A stretch of DNA of 64,000 bases from JBBROS01 sp965199595 (GTDB lineage Bacteria; Pseudomonadota; Alphaproteobacteria; Acetobacterales; Acetobacteraceae), in NCBI GenBank assembly GCA_965199595.1, contig OZ241182.1, positions 1,612,001 to 1,676,000 of the forward strand. The letters are read 5' to 3'. Below the pieces are notes generated by a model. That model ran no database searches, had not been told where the DNA came from, and worked only from the letters and a program-made list of their open reading frames with translations. The position numbers were made by a program, and so were the translations under genes. Positions 7,080 through 15,186 of this stretch are shown here, in pieces (the stretch's first letter is position 1; every line of letters starts with the position of its first letter).

Positions 7080-8609
7080 TCAGCCCTTGCGGAACAGGCG
7101 GTTCAGGGCGCCGCGCGGGGGCGCCAGGTCCTTGACGATGCTGGCCGCGGCCAGGCGGCCGGAGAGGGCGGAGAGCGGCACGCCGGGCCCGGGATGGGTG
7201 CTGCCGCCGGCCAGGTAGAGGCCGCTGAGCCTGGTGCGGTTGCCCGGGCGCTTCAGGGCGGCGCTGACGCCGTTATAGGCGTTGCCGTACAGCGCGCCGC
7301 CGGAGGCGGGGAACAGGCGGTGGTAGATGGCGGGCGTCGTCATCACCGGCAGGCCGGTGAGGCGCAGTTCGACGCCGCAGCGCTTCATCAGGCTGGTCAT
7401 GCCCTGCATGCACTGGTCGATCTCCACCTGGCTGAAGGCCCGGCGGTCCCCGCTGGGCGGGGCGTTGACCGTGATCAGCATGCGCTCGGGGGTGCCTGGG
7501 GCGGGGGGAGTGCCTGTGGGCGCGCGGTCCTGCGCCGCGAGGGTGATGGTGGGTTCGGTGGGCAGGCGGCCGGAGTTGATGAGGTCGAACTCCAGCCTGG
7601 TGTCGCGGGAGAAGAACACGTTCTGGTGCAGCAGCGGCACGCCGATGGCTTCGGCCATCACGGCCCAGCCGTTCGCGGACAGGGAGCGCTGCGGGAACTT
7701 CATGGCGCTGGCGGCGGCGACGGCCTTGCTGCCGAGCAGCCCGGTGGCGAGGGCGGCGGGTTCACCGTTCATCACCACGGCATCGGCGCGGATCACCTCG
7801 CCGTTGTCGAGCCGCACGCCGGTGGCGGCGCCGCCGCCGATGGTGATCTCGCGCACCGGGGCCTCGGTGCGGATGGTGGCGCCGTGGCGGGCGGCGAGGG
7901 CGGCGAGCGTCTCGGCCAGGCGGTGCAGGCCGCCCTCGATGGTCCAGGTGCCAGACTGCTCGATGTGGTTCAGCAGCATCATGGCGGCGGGGGCCTGGAA
8001 CGGCGGGGTGCCGTATTGCGTGCTGCTGCGGCTGAACAGCTGGCGCAGGCGGGGGTCCTGCATGTGGGCGCCCACGGCGGTCCATAGGGAGGTGAAGGGC
8101 TTGAGGCGGGCGGCGCCGAGCGGGCCGGTGGCGGCCAGCAGGTCGAGCCCCTGGGGCAGGGTTGCCTTGAGGAAGGGCTTTTCGAGCGTCTCGTAGATCT
8201 GCCGGGCCTGGTTGCAGAAGGAGCGGTAGCCCGCGGCCTCCCGGGTGCCGGCGAACTGGCCGATGGCATCGGCGGAGCGGTCGATGTCCGCATGGAGGTC
8301 GAGCGTCTGCTCGCCGGCCCAGGCGTGGCGCGCGAGGGTGGTGGCCCGGGTGAGCACCAGGTGCTCCGCCATGGTGGTGCCGGCATGGGCGAACAGGGCG
8401 TCGAACACCCAGCGCATCGTCAGGGTGGTTGGCCCGGCGTCGATGGGGGTCTGGTTGGGGCTTTGGCCGACCAGCACCGCGCGCGTCTTGCCGCCCGGGG
8501 CCGCGGCGCGTTCCAGGACGGTGACGCGGATGCCCTGCACGGCGAGGTCGAGCGCGGCGGCGAGGCCGCCGATCCCGGCGCCGATGATGGCGACGTGCTT
8601 CGTCGTGAT
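7080..8609 (-). CDS. crtD: Carotenoid desaturase, CrtD-like (1-hydroxycarotenoid 3,4-desaturase)
   Basis: An FAD-dependent phytoene-desaturase-family enzyme of about 509 residues. The N-terminal dinucleotide-binding motif is VAIIGAGIGGLAAALDLA, followed by VLERAAAPGGKTR; the C-terminus has GLYLAGGSTHPGPGVPLSALSG, as in CrtI/CrtD. CrtD desaturates 1-hydroxy carotenoids in spheroidene/spirilloxanthin synthesis of purple bacteria. CrtI and CrtD are hard to separate by eye; the call rests on overall similarity. There is no ATG, GTG or TTG at the family start. An AAGGAGGG ribosome-binding site (8618-8625) sits 8 bases before an ATC codon at 8609 that would begin xTTKHVAIIGAG. The only usual start is a TTG at 8681, giving a 24-residue extension. 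Confidence 0.8.
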   Translation of the reverse strand: MTTKHVAIIGAGIGGLAAALDLAVQGIRVTVLERAAAPGGKTRAVLVGQSPNQTPIDAGPTTLTMRWVFDALFAHAGTTMAEHLVLTRATTLARHAWAGEQTLDLHADIDRSADAIGQFAGTREAAGYRSFCNQARQIYETLEKPFLKATLPQGLDLLAATGPLGAARLKPFTSLWTAVGAHMQDPRLRQLFSRSSTQYGTPPFQAPAAMMLLNHIEQSGTWTIEGGLHRLAETLAALAARHGATIRTEAPVREITIGGGAATGVRLDNGEVIRADAVVMNGEPAALATGLLGSKAVAAASAMKFPQRSLSANGWAVMAEAIGVPLLHQNVFFSRDTRLEFDLINSGRLPTEPTITLAAQDRAPTGTPPAPGTPERMLITVNAPPSGDRRAFSQVEIDQCMQGMTSLMKRCGVELRLTGLPVMTTPAIYHRLFPASGGALYGNAYNGVSAALKRPGNRTRLSGLYLAGGSTHPGPGVPLSALSGRLAAASIVKDLAPPRGALNRLFRKG

Positions 8610-8822
8610 GGCGGAGTCCCTCCTTCGGATCTGGGGCGGTTGATGGGTTCGCAGGCTCGCATGGAAGGCATGGGGCCGCAAAGCCGGTGCAAACGGGTTT
8701 CAGGGCGATGGATTGTGCGGCCGGGCGGGCCCGGACCCTTGCCCCGCCGCGCCGGCTGGGAGTATCTGGACGCGAACGCCCCGGTTGGGGCACGCGGTGT
8801 TGAGTTCGGGAGCGGCTGACGC

Positions 8823-9410
8823 ATGGAAAGTCTGGAAACCAACAAGGTAGCTGCCGCAGTGCTTTTGGCGGGCATGGCCTTTGTCGGCGCCGGGCTGGTG
8901 GCGAACGCTCTGGTGAAGCCGGCGCCGCTGCACGAGGCGGCGATCAAGATCGACGTGCCCGAGGCGGCGGCGGGCGGTGCCCCGGCGGCGCCCGAGCAGC
9001 CGCTGCCGGTGCTGCTGGCCTCGGCCGATGCGGCGCGGGGCGAGGCGGGGGTGAAGGGGCAGGGCTGCGTCGCGTGCCATTCGTTCAACGAGGGCGGCAA
9101 GGCGGGCGTGGGGCCGAACCTGTATGGCGTGCTGGGCGCGCCGCATGGCCACATGGCAGGCTATGCCTATTCCGCGGCGCTGAAGGGCAAGGCCGGGCCG
9201 TGGACGCTGGCGGAGATGAACGAGTGGCTGACCAAGCCCAGCGCCTATGCGCCCGGGACCAAGATGAGCTATGCCGGGCTGGCCGATGGCAAGAAGCGGG
9301 CGGACATCATCGTGTATCTGAACAGCCTGTCGAAGAACCCGCTGCCGCTGCCGGCGGCAGATGCCGCCCCGGATGCTGCCGCCCCGGCGGCTGCGCCACC
9401 CGCGAAGTAG
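8823..9410 (+). CDS. Membrane-anchored class I c-type cytochrome
   Basis: A 195-residue protein with an N-terminal uncleaved membrane anchor (residues ~9-31, VAAAVLLAGMAFVGAGLVANAL), an Ala/Pro-rich linker to about residue 65, and a cytochrome c domain at ~70-165. The haem site is CVACH and the Met ligand lies in GTKMSYAG. The C-terminal tail is Ala/Pro-rich. This is the CycM/c552 layout: periplasmic electron transfer, for example from the bc1 complex to an oxidase or, in phototrophs, to a reaction centre. It is divergent from crtD and lies upstream of hemC. Confidence 0.9.
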   Translation: MESLETNKVAAAVLLAGMAFVGAGLVANALVKPAPLHEAAIKIDVPEAAAGGAPAAPEQPLPVLLASADAARGEAGVKGQGCVACHSFNEGGKAGVGPNLYGVLGAPHGHMAGYAYSAALKGKAGPWTLAEMNEWLTKPSAYAPGTKMSYAGLADGKKRADIIVYLNSLSKNPLPLPAADAAPDAAAPAAAPPAK

Positions 9411-9500
9411 GGTGGGCCGAGCCCATTCAGAGCGAGTTGGGGAGGCCTGGTCAGTTGTCGATCAGGCTGTTTCTGCACGCCTGACCTTCCGGGAGGGCGC

Positions 9501-10589
9501 GTGCAGCCTGTCCGGAAAGCAGGCACCTGGGGCGTGATGATGGATCAGCTGACCGCCGCCCTGGAGACCTGCCCGGTGCTTCCGCGCCCGCCGACGCCGA
9601 CGCCGCCGACGCCGCCGAAGGTGAAGCCGCACCACCACGGCCTGCCGTTGCGGGTGGGCACGCGCGCCTCGCCGCTGGCGCTGGTGCAGACTCGGACGTT
9701 CCTTTCGCTGCTGACCAGGTTCTGCCCGGTGCTGCGCGGGCTGGATGTTTTTCACGAGCACGCGATCCGCACCACGGGGGACGCCACCCAGGTGACGGGG
9801 GAGCGGCTTTCGGACATTGGCGGCAAGGGGCTGTTCGCCAAGGAGATCCACGAGGCGCTGCTGGATGGGCGCATCGACTTCGCGGTGCACAGCCTGAAGG
9901 ACCTGGAGACGGAGCTGCCGCCAGGGATTGTGCTGGCGTGCGTGCTGCCGCGGGAGGATGCGCGGGATGTGCTGATCCTGGGGCCCGACTGCCCGGTGCC
10001 GTCGGCGGATGACCCGTATTCCGGCCTGGCGCAGGGGGCGGTGGTCGGGTCCGGGTCGGTGCGGCGGCAGGCGCAGCTGCTGGCGGCGCGGCCGGACCTG
10101 AAGGTGGTGAACATCCGCGGCAACGTGCAGAGCCGGCTGGACAAGGTCCGGCGCGGCGAGGTGGCGGCGAGCCTGCTGGCGATGGCCGGGTTGAACCGGC
10201 TTGGGCTTGCGGACGAGGCATCGGTGGTGATCGAGCCTTCGGTGATGCTGCCGTCCGCGTGTCAGGGGATCGTCGGGATCACGGTGCGGGCCAGCGACGT
10301 GGAACTGCACGACCTGCTTGCCGCCATCGCCGACCCGGCGGCCAGCCTGGCGGCGGCGGCGGAACGCTCCCTGCTGGGTGCGCTGGACGGGTCCTGCCAC
10401 ACGCCGATCGGGGCGCATGCGACGTTGCGCGACGAGGGGCGGATGCACATCGACGGGCTGGTGGCCCGGCCCGATGGCGGGTTCGTGCTGCGCCGCTCCG
10501 TCGATTGCCTGCAGGGCGATGCGGCCGCGGCTGGTGCGGCGCTGGGCGAGGAGCTGCGTCGGGACAGCCCGAGGGACGTGTTCGCCTGA
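9501..10589 (+). CDS. hemC: Hydroxymethylbilane synthase (porphobilinogen deaminase)
   Basis: Joins four porphobilinogen molecules into hydroxymethylbilane in tetrapyrrole (haem, chlorophyll, B12) synthesis. The domain starts near residue 50 with LRVGTRASPLALVQT. Also present are GKGLFAKEIHEALLDGRIDFAVHSLKD, SGSVRRQAQL and the cofactor-binding cysteine in LDGSCHTPIGAHA (strings partial). The GTG at 9501 has a strong GGGAGGG just upstream; ATG codons at 9537 and 9540 are alternatives. The N-terminal ~45 residues, rich in Pro (a TPTPPTPP run), are longer than usual for HemC. It is followed 8 bases later by tspO, whose product binds porphyrins. Confidence 0.95.
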   Translation: MQPVRKAGTWGVMMDQLTAALETCPVLPRPPTPTPPTPPKVKPHHHGLPLRVGTRASPLALVQTRTFLSLLTRFCPVLRGLDVFHEHAIRTTGDATQVTGERLSDIGGKGLFAKEIHEALLDGRIDFAVHSLKDLETELPPGIVLACVLPREDARDVLILGPDCPVPSADDPYSGLAQGAVVGSGSVRRQAQLLAARPDLKVVNIRGNVQSRLDKVRRGEVAASLLAMAGLNRLGLADEASVVIEPSVMLPSACQGIVGITVRASDVELHDLLAAIADPAASLAAAAERSLLGALDGSCHTPIGAHATLRDEGRMHIDGLVARPDGGFVLRRSVDCLQGDAAAAGAALGEELRRDSPRDVFA

Positions 10590-10597
10590 CCTGGGCC

Positions 10598-11050
10598 GTG
10601 TTCCTGGGCGGGGCGGTGGTGCTGCTGGCCGCGGGCGGGATGCTGACGACGGTCGGGCCCTGGTATGTGGGCCTGCGCAAGCCGGGCCTGCAGCCGCCCG
10701 CGTGGTTGTTCGCGCCGGCCTGGACGGTGATCCTGGTGCTGGCGGCGGTTTCGGGCGTGCTGGCCTGGGAGGCTGCGGCCCCGGGCGAGCATGCGTTGAT
10801 CGCCGCCGTGTTCGCCGTGAATGCCGGGCTGCATCTCGTGTGGACGCCGCTGTTCTTCGGGGCGCGGCGGCCGGACTGGTCGCTGGCCGAGATCCCGCTG
10901 CTTTGGCTTTCCGTCATTTCGTTGATGGTGGTGGTGGGGCAGCGTTCCGCGGTGGCGCCGTGGCTGCTGGTGCCGTATCTGGGCTGGGTGGGGTTTGCCA
11001 TCTACCTGAACTGGATGATCGTTCGGTTGAACGGGCCGTTCCGCACTTGA
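10598..11050 (+). CDS. tspO: TspO/MBR family tryptophan-rich sensory protein
   Basis: A ~150-residue membrane protein with five hydrophobic helices. It shows the TspO pattern: TTVGPWYVGLRKPGLQPPAWLF, then FAPAWTVI, AGLHLVWTPLFFGARRP and a last helix LVPYLGWVGFAIYLNW (partial strings). TspO binds porphyrins and, in Rhodobacter, modulates photosynthesis gene expression in response to oxygen. The GTG at 10598, eight bases after the hemC stop, is chosen because it gives the usual length; the frame is open farther upstream. Position behind hemC fits a tetrapyrrole-related role. Confidence 0.85.
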   Translation: MFLGGAVVLLAAGGMLTTVGPWYVGLRKPGLQPPAWLFAPAWTVILVLAAVSGVLAWEAAAPGEHALIAAVFAVNAGLHLVWTPLFFGARRPDWSLAEIPLLWLSVISLMVVVGQRSAVAPWLLVPYLGWVGFAIYLNWMIVRLNGPFRT

Positions 11051-11081
11051 TCGTCTGAGCCGGGGCGGTCAGTCTCGCAGC

Positions 11082-12293
11082 ATGAGCAATCTTCCTGCGC
11101 CGCCCGACACCGAGCGTTTCCTCAAGGACCTGAACGATCTGCGGCAGATCGGCGCCTACAAGACCGGTGTGCACCGGCCGACCTATTCGGCCGAGGACAT
11201 GCAGAGCCGGCACTGGCTGATGGAGCGGATGCGCGAGGTTGGGCTGGAGCCGACGCTGGATGGGGTGGGGAACGTGCTGGGGCGCGGGGCCGGCGCCGGG
11301 CCACGGTTGCTGGTGGGCAGCCATATCGAGAGCCAGAACCAGGCGGGGTGGCTGGATGGGGCGTTGGGCGTGGTCTCCGCCGTGGCGCTGGCGCGGGCCG
11401 GGGTGCCGGTGGACGTGATCGCCTTTGCCGACGAGGAGGGACATTACAGCGCGTTCCCGGGCTCGCGGTCGTTCACCGGGCTGCTGGCCGAGGCTGATAT
11501 CGATGCGGCGAGCAACCGGTATCATGGCAAGCCGATGCGCGAGGCGCTGGCGGAGGCCGGGCTGGCGGGGGTGCCGCGGCTGGCGGTGGAGCCCGGGCGG
11601 TACAAGGGCTTCATCGAGATGCATATCGAGCAGGGCACCACGCTGGAGCGGGCCGGGCAGCAGATCGGCGTGGTGACGGGCATCGTGGCGATCTGGCAGT
11701 ATCGCATCGTGATCACCGGCATGCAGGACCATGCGGGCGGGACCACGATGGCGGAGCGGCGGGATGCCGGAGTGGCGGCCGTGCGGTTATTGGGATGGCT
11801 GGACCAGGAGTTCCCGAAGCATTGCGGGCCGCGCACCGTGTGGACCGCCGGGCGGATTGCGCTGACACCTGGTGCGCCCTCGATCATTCCCGGAGAGGCC
11901 GAGATCCTGTTCCAGTTCCGCGACATCGATCTGGCGACGATGGAGCGCATGGATGGCGTGCTGCGGCGGGGCGTGCAGGAATCGAACCGCACGCAGCGTT
12001 GCGAGGCGGTGCTGGAGGTGATGAGCCAGTCGAAGCCCGCGATGTGTGATCCGGGGCTGCAGGCGGCACTGGCCGGAGCGGCGGAGAGCCTGACGGGTGG
12101 GAAGTGGCAGCACATGCCGAGTGGCGCCGGGCATGATGCGCAGTATCTGGCGCGGCTGATGCCGGCGGCGATGCTGTTCGTGCCGTCGATCGGCGGGATC
12201 AGCCATCACTGGGCGGAGGACACCAGCCCCGAGGACCTTGCGATGGGCCTTCGGGTGCTGGTGGAGGGCGCGCGGCGGTTCCTGGAGGTCTAG
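11082..12293 (+). CDS. M20-family amidohydrolase (N-carbamoyl-amino-acid hydrolase/allantoate amidohydrolase type)
   Basis: A 403-residue zinc-dependent hydrolase. Metal-site motifs are GSHIESQNQAGWLDG, FADEEGHYSAFPGSRSF, EMHIEQG and the C-terminal PSGAGHDAQ with GGISHHWAEDT, all characteristic of the HyuC/AmaB/AllC group of peptidase family M20. A dimerisation insertion lies in the middle (GMQDHAGGTTMAERRDA). Members cleave N-carbamoyl amino acids, allantoate or ureidoglycolate; the substrate cannot be chosen here. In the usual GSHxDS motif the Asp is replaced by Glu (GSHIES). The gene stands alone between tspO and a convergent small gene that overlaps its end by four bases. Confidence 0.9.
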   Translation: MSNLPAPPDTERFLKDLNDLRQIGAYKTGVHRPTYSAEDMQSRHWLMERMREVGLEPTLDGVGNVLGRGAGAGPRLLVGSHIESQNQAGWLDGALGVVSAVALARAGVPVDVIAFADEEGHYSAFPGSRSFTGLLAEADIDAASNRYHGKPMREALAEAGLAGVPRLAVEPGRYKGFIEMHIEQGTTLERAGQQIGVVTGIVAIWQYRIVITGMQDHAGGTTMAERRDAGVAAVRLLGWLDQEFPKHCGPRTVWTAGRIALTPGAPSIIPGEAEILFQFRDIDLATMERMDGVLRRGVQESNRTQRCEAVLEVMSQSKPAMCDPGLQAALAGAAESLTGGKWQHMPSGAGHDAQYLARLMPAAMLFVPSIGGISHHWAEDTSPEDLAMGLRVLVEGARRFLEV

Positions 12294-12547
12294 TTGCGCG
12301 CCGGTTCGGCGTTGCCGGACTGGCTGCCGCGGGTGTTCTGGTTTGCGGCGGCGGCATTCTGGCGGGCGGACTTGTTCGCCTCGTGACGGCCCACGACGCA
12401 GCCGGCGGCTGCGCCGAGCACGCCATGTCCGGCCACGTGGCCGGCGACGCCGCCCACCGCGGCGCCCTTGAGGCAGCCGGCGGCCTGGGCGGGAGCCGTG
12501 GCGAGAGCGGCGATCGAGAGTGCGAAGGCCGCGAGGACGAGCTTCAT
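12290..12547 (-). CDS. Small secreted glycine-zipper-like protein
   Basis: An 85-residue protein with a clear signal peptide (MKLVLAAFALSIAALATAPAQAA, cleavage near residue 22, string partial) followed by a Gly/Ala segment, GAAVGGVAGHVAGHGVLGAAAG, resembling glycine-zipper 2TM domains. A Gln/Asn/Ala-rich tail follows. Two Cys flank the Gly-rich part. Of two close ATGs, the one at 12547 is favoured because GGAG lies about 6 bases before it. Function unknown; likely periplasmic or envelope-associated. Confidence 0.75.
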   Translation of the reverse strand: MKLVLAAFALSIAALATAPAQAAGCLKGAAVGGVAGHVAGHGVLGAAAGCVVGRHEANKSARQNAAAANQNTRGSQSGNAEPARN

Positions 12548-12786
12548 GGTCATCTCCTGTGTGCACCGGGTGCAGCCGCTCATTCGCCTGCAGGGACCGG
12601 AGCCTTGCATGGTCAACGCGGGTGCGCCCGACTTGTTGCGGACCGGATGGGCAAAAGTGCATCGCGCCCGGGCGTTGAGCCCTGGTCCGGCCGACACAGC
12701 CGTCGCTTGTGTGCTGCCCGGGGACGCTTGATCTCTGGTTCGTGGGATGTATGAGTGGCAGCCAATAAGATCGGGGGACGTCCAGG

Positions 12787-13554
12787 ATGGTGTTTCGCAT
12801 CTTGCTCATCGTGGCGGCTGTGTTGTTGCCGGTCCGGAGCTACGCAGATGACATCCATGTCGTAAGCTCGGGCGGGTTTGCCGAAGCATACAAGGAGCTT
12901 GCACCGGGGTTCGAGAAGGCGACCGGGCACCACCTGGTGGCGGCCTGGGGCCCTTCCATGGGCGCGACGGCCGACGCGGTGCCGCAGCGGATCGCGCGCG
13001 GTGAGCCGATCGACGTGGTCATCATGGTCGGCTATGCGCTGGGCAGGCTGGTGGATGAGGGCAAGGCGACGGACCGGGTGGACCTGGCCAATTCCGGGAT
13101 CGGCGTGGTGGTGAAGCAGGGTGCGCCGCGTCCGGACGTGAGCACGCTGGACGGGCTGCGCGCGGCGCTGCTGGGCGCCAGGTCCATCGCGTATTCGGAT
13201 AGTGCGAGCGGCGTGTATATCCAGAACGAGATGTTCAAGAAGCTGGGCATCGAGGACCAGGTGCGGGGCAAGGCGCGGATGATCCCGGCCGAGCCGGTGG
13301 GCGCCGTGGTGGCGCGCGGCGATGCGGAGCTTGGGTTCCAGCAGATCAGCGAGCTGAAGCCGATCACCGGGATCACGCTGGTGGGGCCGCTGCCGCCCGG
13401 CGCGCAGCAGAACACGGTGTTCTCCGCGGGCGTGCTGACCACGGCGCCGCACAAGGACGCGGCGCGGGCGCTGGTGAAGTACCTGTCGGCACCGGCTGCG
13501 GCCGAGACGATCAGGCGGAGCGGGCTTGAGCCGATCTCTGCCAAGGGGAGCTAA
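12787..13554 (+). CDS. Periplasmic substrate-binding protein, ModA-like
   Basis: A 255-residue protein with a signal peptide (MVFRILLIVAAVLLPVRSYA). The mature part follows the type-2 periplasmic-binding fold of molybdate/extracellular-solute binding proteins: DIHVVSSGGFAEAYKELAPGFEKATG (partial), then GEPIDVVIMVGYALGRLVDEGK, SASGVYIQ and LGFQQISEL. No ABC permease or ATPase follows; instead an MFS transporter gene begins 5 bases downstream, so the two are probably co-transcribed. The ligand is unknown; similar proteins are often annotated simply as ABC substrate-binding. Confidence 0.85.
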   Translation: MVFRILLIVAAVLLPVRSYADDIHVVSSGGFAEAYKELAPGFEKATGHHLVAAWGPSMGATADAVPQRIARGEPIDVVIMVGYALGRLVDEGKATDRVDLANSGIGVVVKQGAPRPDVSTLDGLRAALLGARSIAYSDSASGVYIQNEMFKKLGIEDQVRGKARMIPAEPVGAVVARGDAELGFQQISELKPITGITLVGPLPPGAQQNTVFSAGVLTTAPHKDAARALVKYLSAPAAAETIRRSGLEPISAKGS

Positions 13555-13559
13555 GTGCG

Positions 13560-14849
13560 ATGGCGGTTCTGACCGAGGCTGAACGAAAGAAGAAGATCGG
13601 CGACGTGTTCCGCGTGGCCAGCGGCAACTTCCTCGAGCAATACGATTTCTTCGTCTATGCCTATTATGCCCGGCAGATCGGCGCGGCGTTCTTTCCGTCG
13701 CATGACCCTTTTGCCGAGTTGATGGCCTCGTTCGCGACCTTTGGCGTGGGTTTCCTGATGCGGCCGCTGGGGGCGATCATCCTGGGCGCCTATATCGACC
13801 GGCATGGGCGGCGCAAGGGGCTGATCCTGACGCTGGCCATGATGGCGGTGGGGACGCTGACGATCGCGATGACGCCGTCCTATGCGCAGATCGGGGTGGC
13901 GGCGCCGATCATCGTGGTGGTCGGGCGGCTGTTGCAGGGGTTCTCGGCGGGTGTGGAGCTGGGGGGCGTTTCGGTGTACCTGGCGGAGATCGCCACGCCG
14001 GGGCGCCGTGCGTTCTACACCTCGTGGCAGTCCGCCAGCCAGCAGGTGGCGGTGGTGATGGCGGCGCTGATCGGCGCGATCGTGACCTCGCAGCTGACGG
14101 CGGGGCAGATGAATGCCTGGGGCTGGCGGGTGCCGCTGCTGATCGGCTGCATGATCATCCCGGTGATCTTCTGGCTGCGGCGGTCGCTGACGGAGACGGA
14201 GGAGTTCCACAAGCTCAAGACGGCGGATACGGCCGGGCATGTGTTCCGCATCATCGGGCAGAACTGGGGCCTCATCCTCATGGGGATGGGCATGGTGATC
14301 TTCACCACCACCGCGTTCTACCTGATCACCGCCTATACGCCGACCTTCGGGCGGGAGGCGCTGAAGCTGGACGCGACCGGCGTGCTGATGGTGACGATCG
14401 CGGTTGGCGTCTCGAACTTCATCTGGCTGCCGATCGGCGGGATGATCTCCGACAGGTTCGGGCGTTACCCGCAGCTGATCGTGATGCCGGCGCTGGCGAT
14501 CCTGACCGCGTATCCGCTGATGGTGTGGCTGGTGGCCGGGCCGACGTTCGGCAAGCTGCTGGTGACGGTGCTGATCTTCTCGTTCTACTACGGCGTGTAT
14601 AATGGCGGCATGGTGCCGTTGCTGGCTGAGATCATGCCGGCGCAGGTGCGGACTGCCGGGTTCAGCCTGGCCTATGCCCTGGCGACCGCGTTGTTCGGCG
14701 GGTTCACGCCGCTGGTCTCGACGGCGCTGATCGGGCAGACCGGGGACAAGGCTTCACCGGCGTGGTGGCTTTGCGTGGCGGCGAGCTTGAGTCTGGTCGG
14801 CGTGATCGCCTCGCGGCGGCGGCTGGTTCAGACGACGATGCGGCATTAG
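13560..14849 (+). CDS. MFS transporter, metabolite:H+ symporter (MHS) family, citrate/tricarballylate-like
   Basis: A 429-residue membrane protein with 12 predicted helices. N-terminal sequence GDVFRVASGNFLEQYDFFVYAYYA and the loop motif YIDRHGRRKGLILTL (strings partial) are typical of the MHS group that includes CitA and TcuC. RLLQGFSAGVELGGVSVYLAEIA is the conserved segment after helix 4. It should import a di- or tricarboxylate with protons. It follows the binding-protein gene by 5 bases; it ends 4 bases into the convergent DUF1348 remnant. Confidence 0.9.
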   Translation: MAVLTEAERKKKIGDVFRVASGNFLEQYDFFVYAYYARQIGAAFFPSHDPFAELMASFATFGVGFLMRPLGAIILGAYIDRHGRRKGLILTLAMMAVGTLTIAMTPSYAQIGVAAPIIVVVGRLLQGFSAGVELGGVSVYLAEIATPGRRAFYTSWQSASQQVAVVMAALIGAIVTSQLTAGQMNAWGWRVPLLIGCMIIPVIFWLRRSLTETEEFHKLKTADTAGHVFRIIGQNWGLILMGMGMVIFTTTAFYLITAYTPTFGREALKLDATGVLMVTIAVGVSNFIWLPIGGMISDRFGRYPQLIVMPALAILTAYPLMVWLVAGPTFGKLLVTVLIFSFYYGVYNGGMVPLLAEIMPAQVRTAGFSLAYALATALFGGFTPLVSTALIGQTGDKASPAWWLCVAASLSLVGVIASRRRLVQTTMRH

Positions 14850-15120
14850 CGACCGAGTTCGGCCGGGCCGGGGTGGTGCTCCGGTCTGGGTCCGAGCGGC
14901 CGGTTGAACAGGCGGGCTGATGCGGCGATCGGCTGGTCGTTGATGCTGGCCTCGCGGCGGCGCATCAGGGCGTGGTCGTCGAAGGCCCATTGCTCGTTGC
15001 CGTGGCTGCGCAACCACTGCCCGGCGGCTTCGTGCCATTCATAGGCGAAGCGGACGGCGATCTGGTCGCTGGTGAACACCCAGACCTGTCTGCTCAGGCG
15101 GTATTCCGGCTCGCGCCCAT
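14846..15120 (-). pseudogene. DUF1348 (nuclear transport factor 2-like) remnant, N-terminus missing
   Basis: The translation EYRLSRQVWVFTSDQIAVRF, AYEWHEAAGQWLRSHGNEQW, MRRREASINDQPIAASARLF and the end PLGPRPEHHPGPAELGR matches the C-terminal half of the ~150-residue DUF1348 family. The first ~60 residues are absent; just upstream the match breaks off in small deletions (around 15105-15118) and then runs into the terminator of the neighbouring glycosyltransferase gene. It is most likely a decayed gene. A GTG at 15079 could start a short ORF. Confidence 0.65.
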
Positions 15121-15147
15121 TTGCGGTCAGGACGGCTGCGATGGCGG

Positions 15148-15176
15148 GACGGCTGCGCCTGTGCGGCGCAGCCGTC
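15148..15176 (-). terminator. Hairpin terminator of the glycosyltransferase gene
   Basis: A perfect 12-bp stem GACGGCTGCGCC (15148-15159) with GGCGCAGCCGTC (15165-15176) and a 5-base loop, 10 bases beyond the stop of the gene at 15187. No T-tract is obvious. A partial copy of one arm (GACGGCTGCG) occurs at 15131-15140. Confidence 0.6.
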
Positions 15177-15186
15177 CGTGGGTGGG

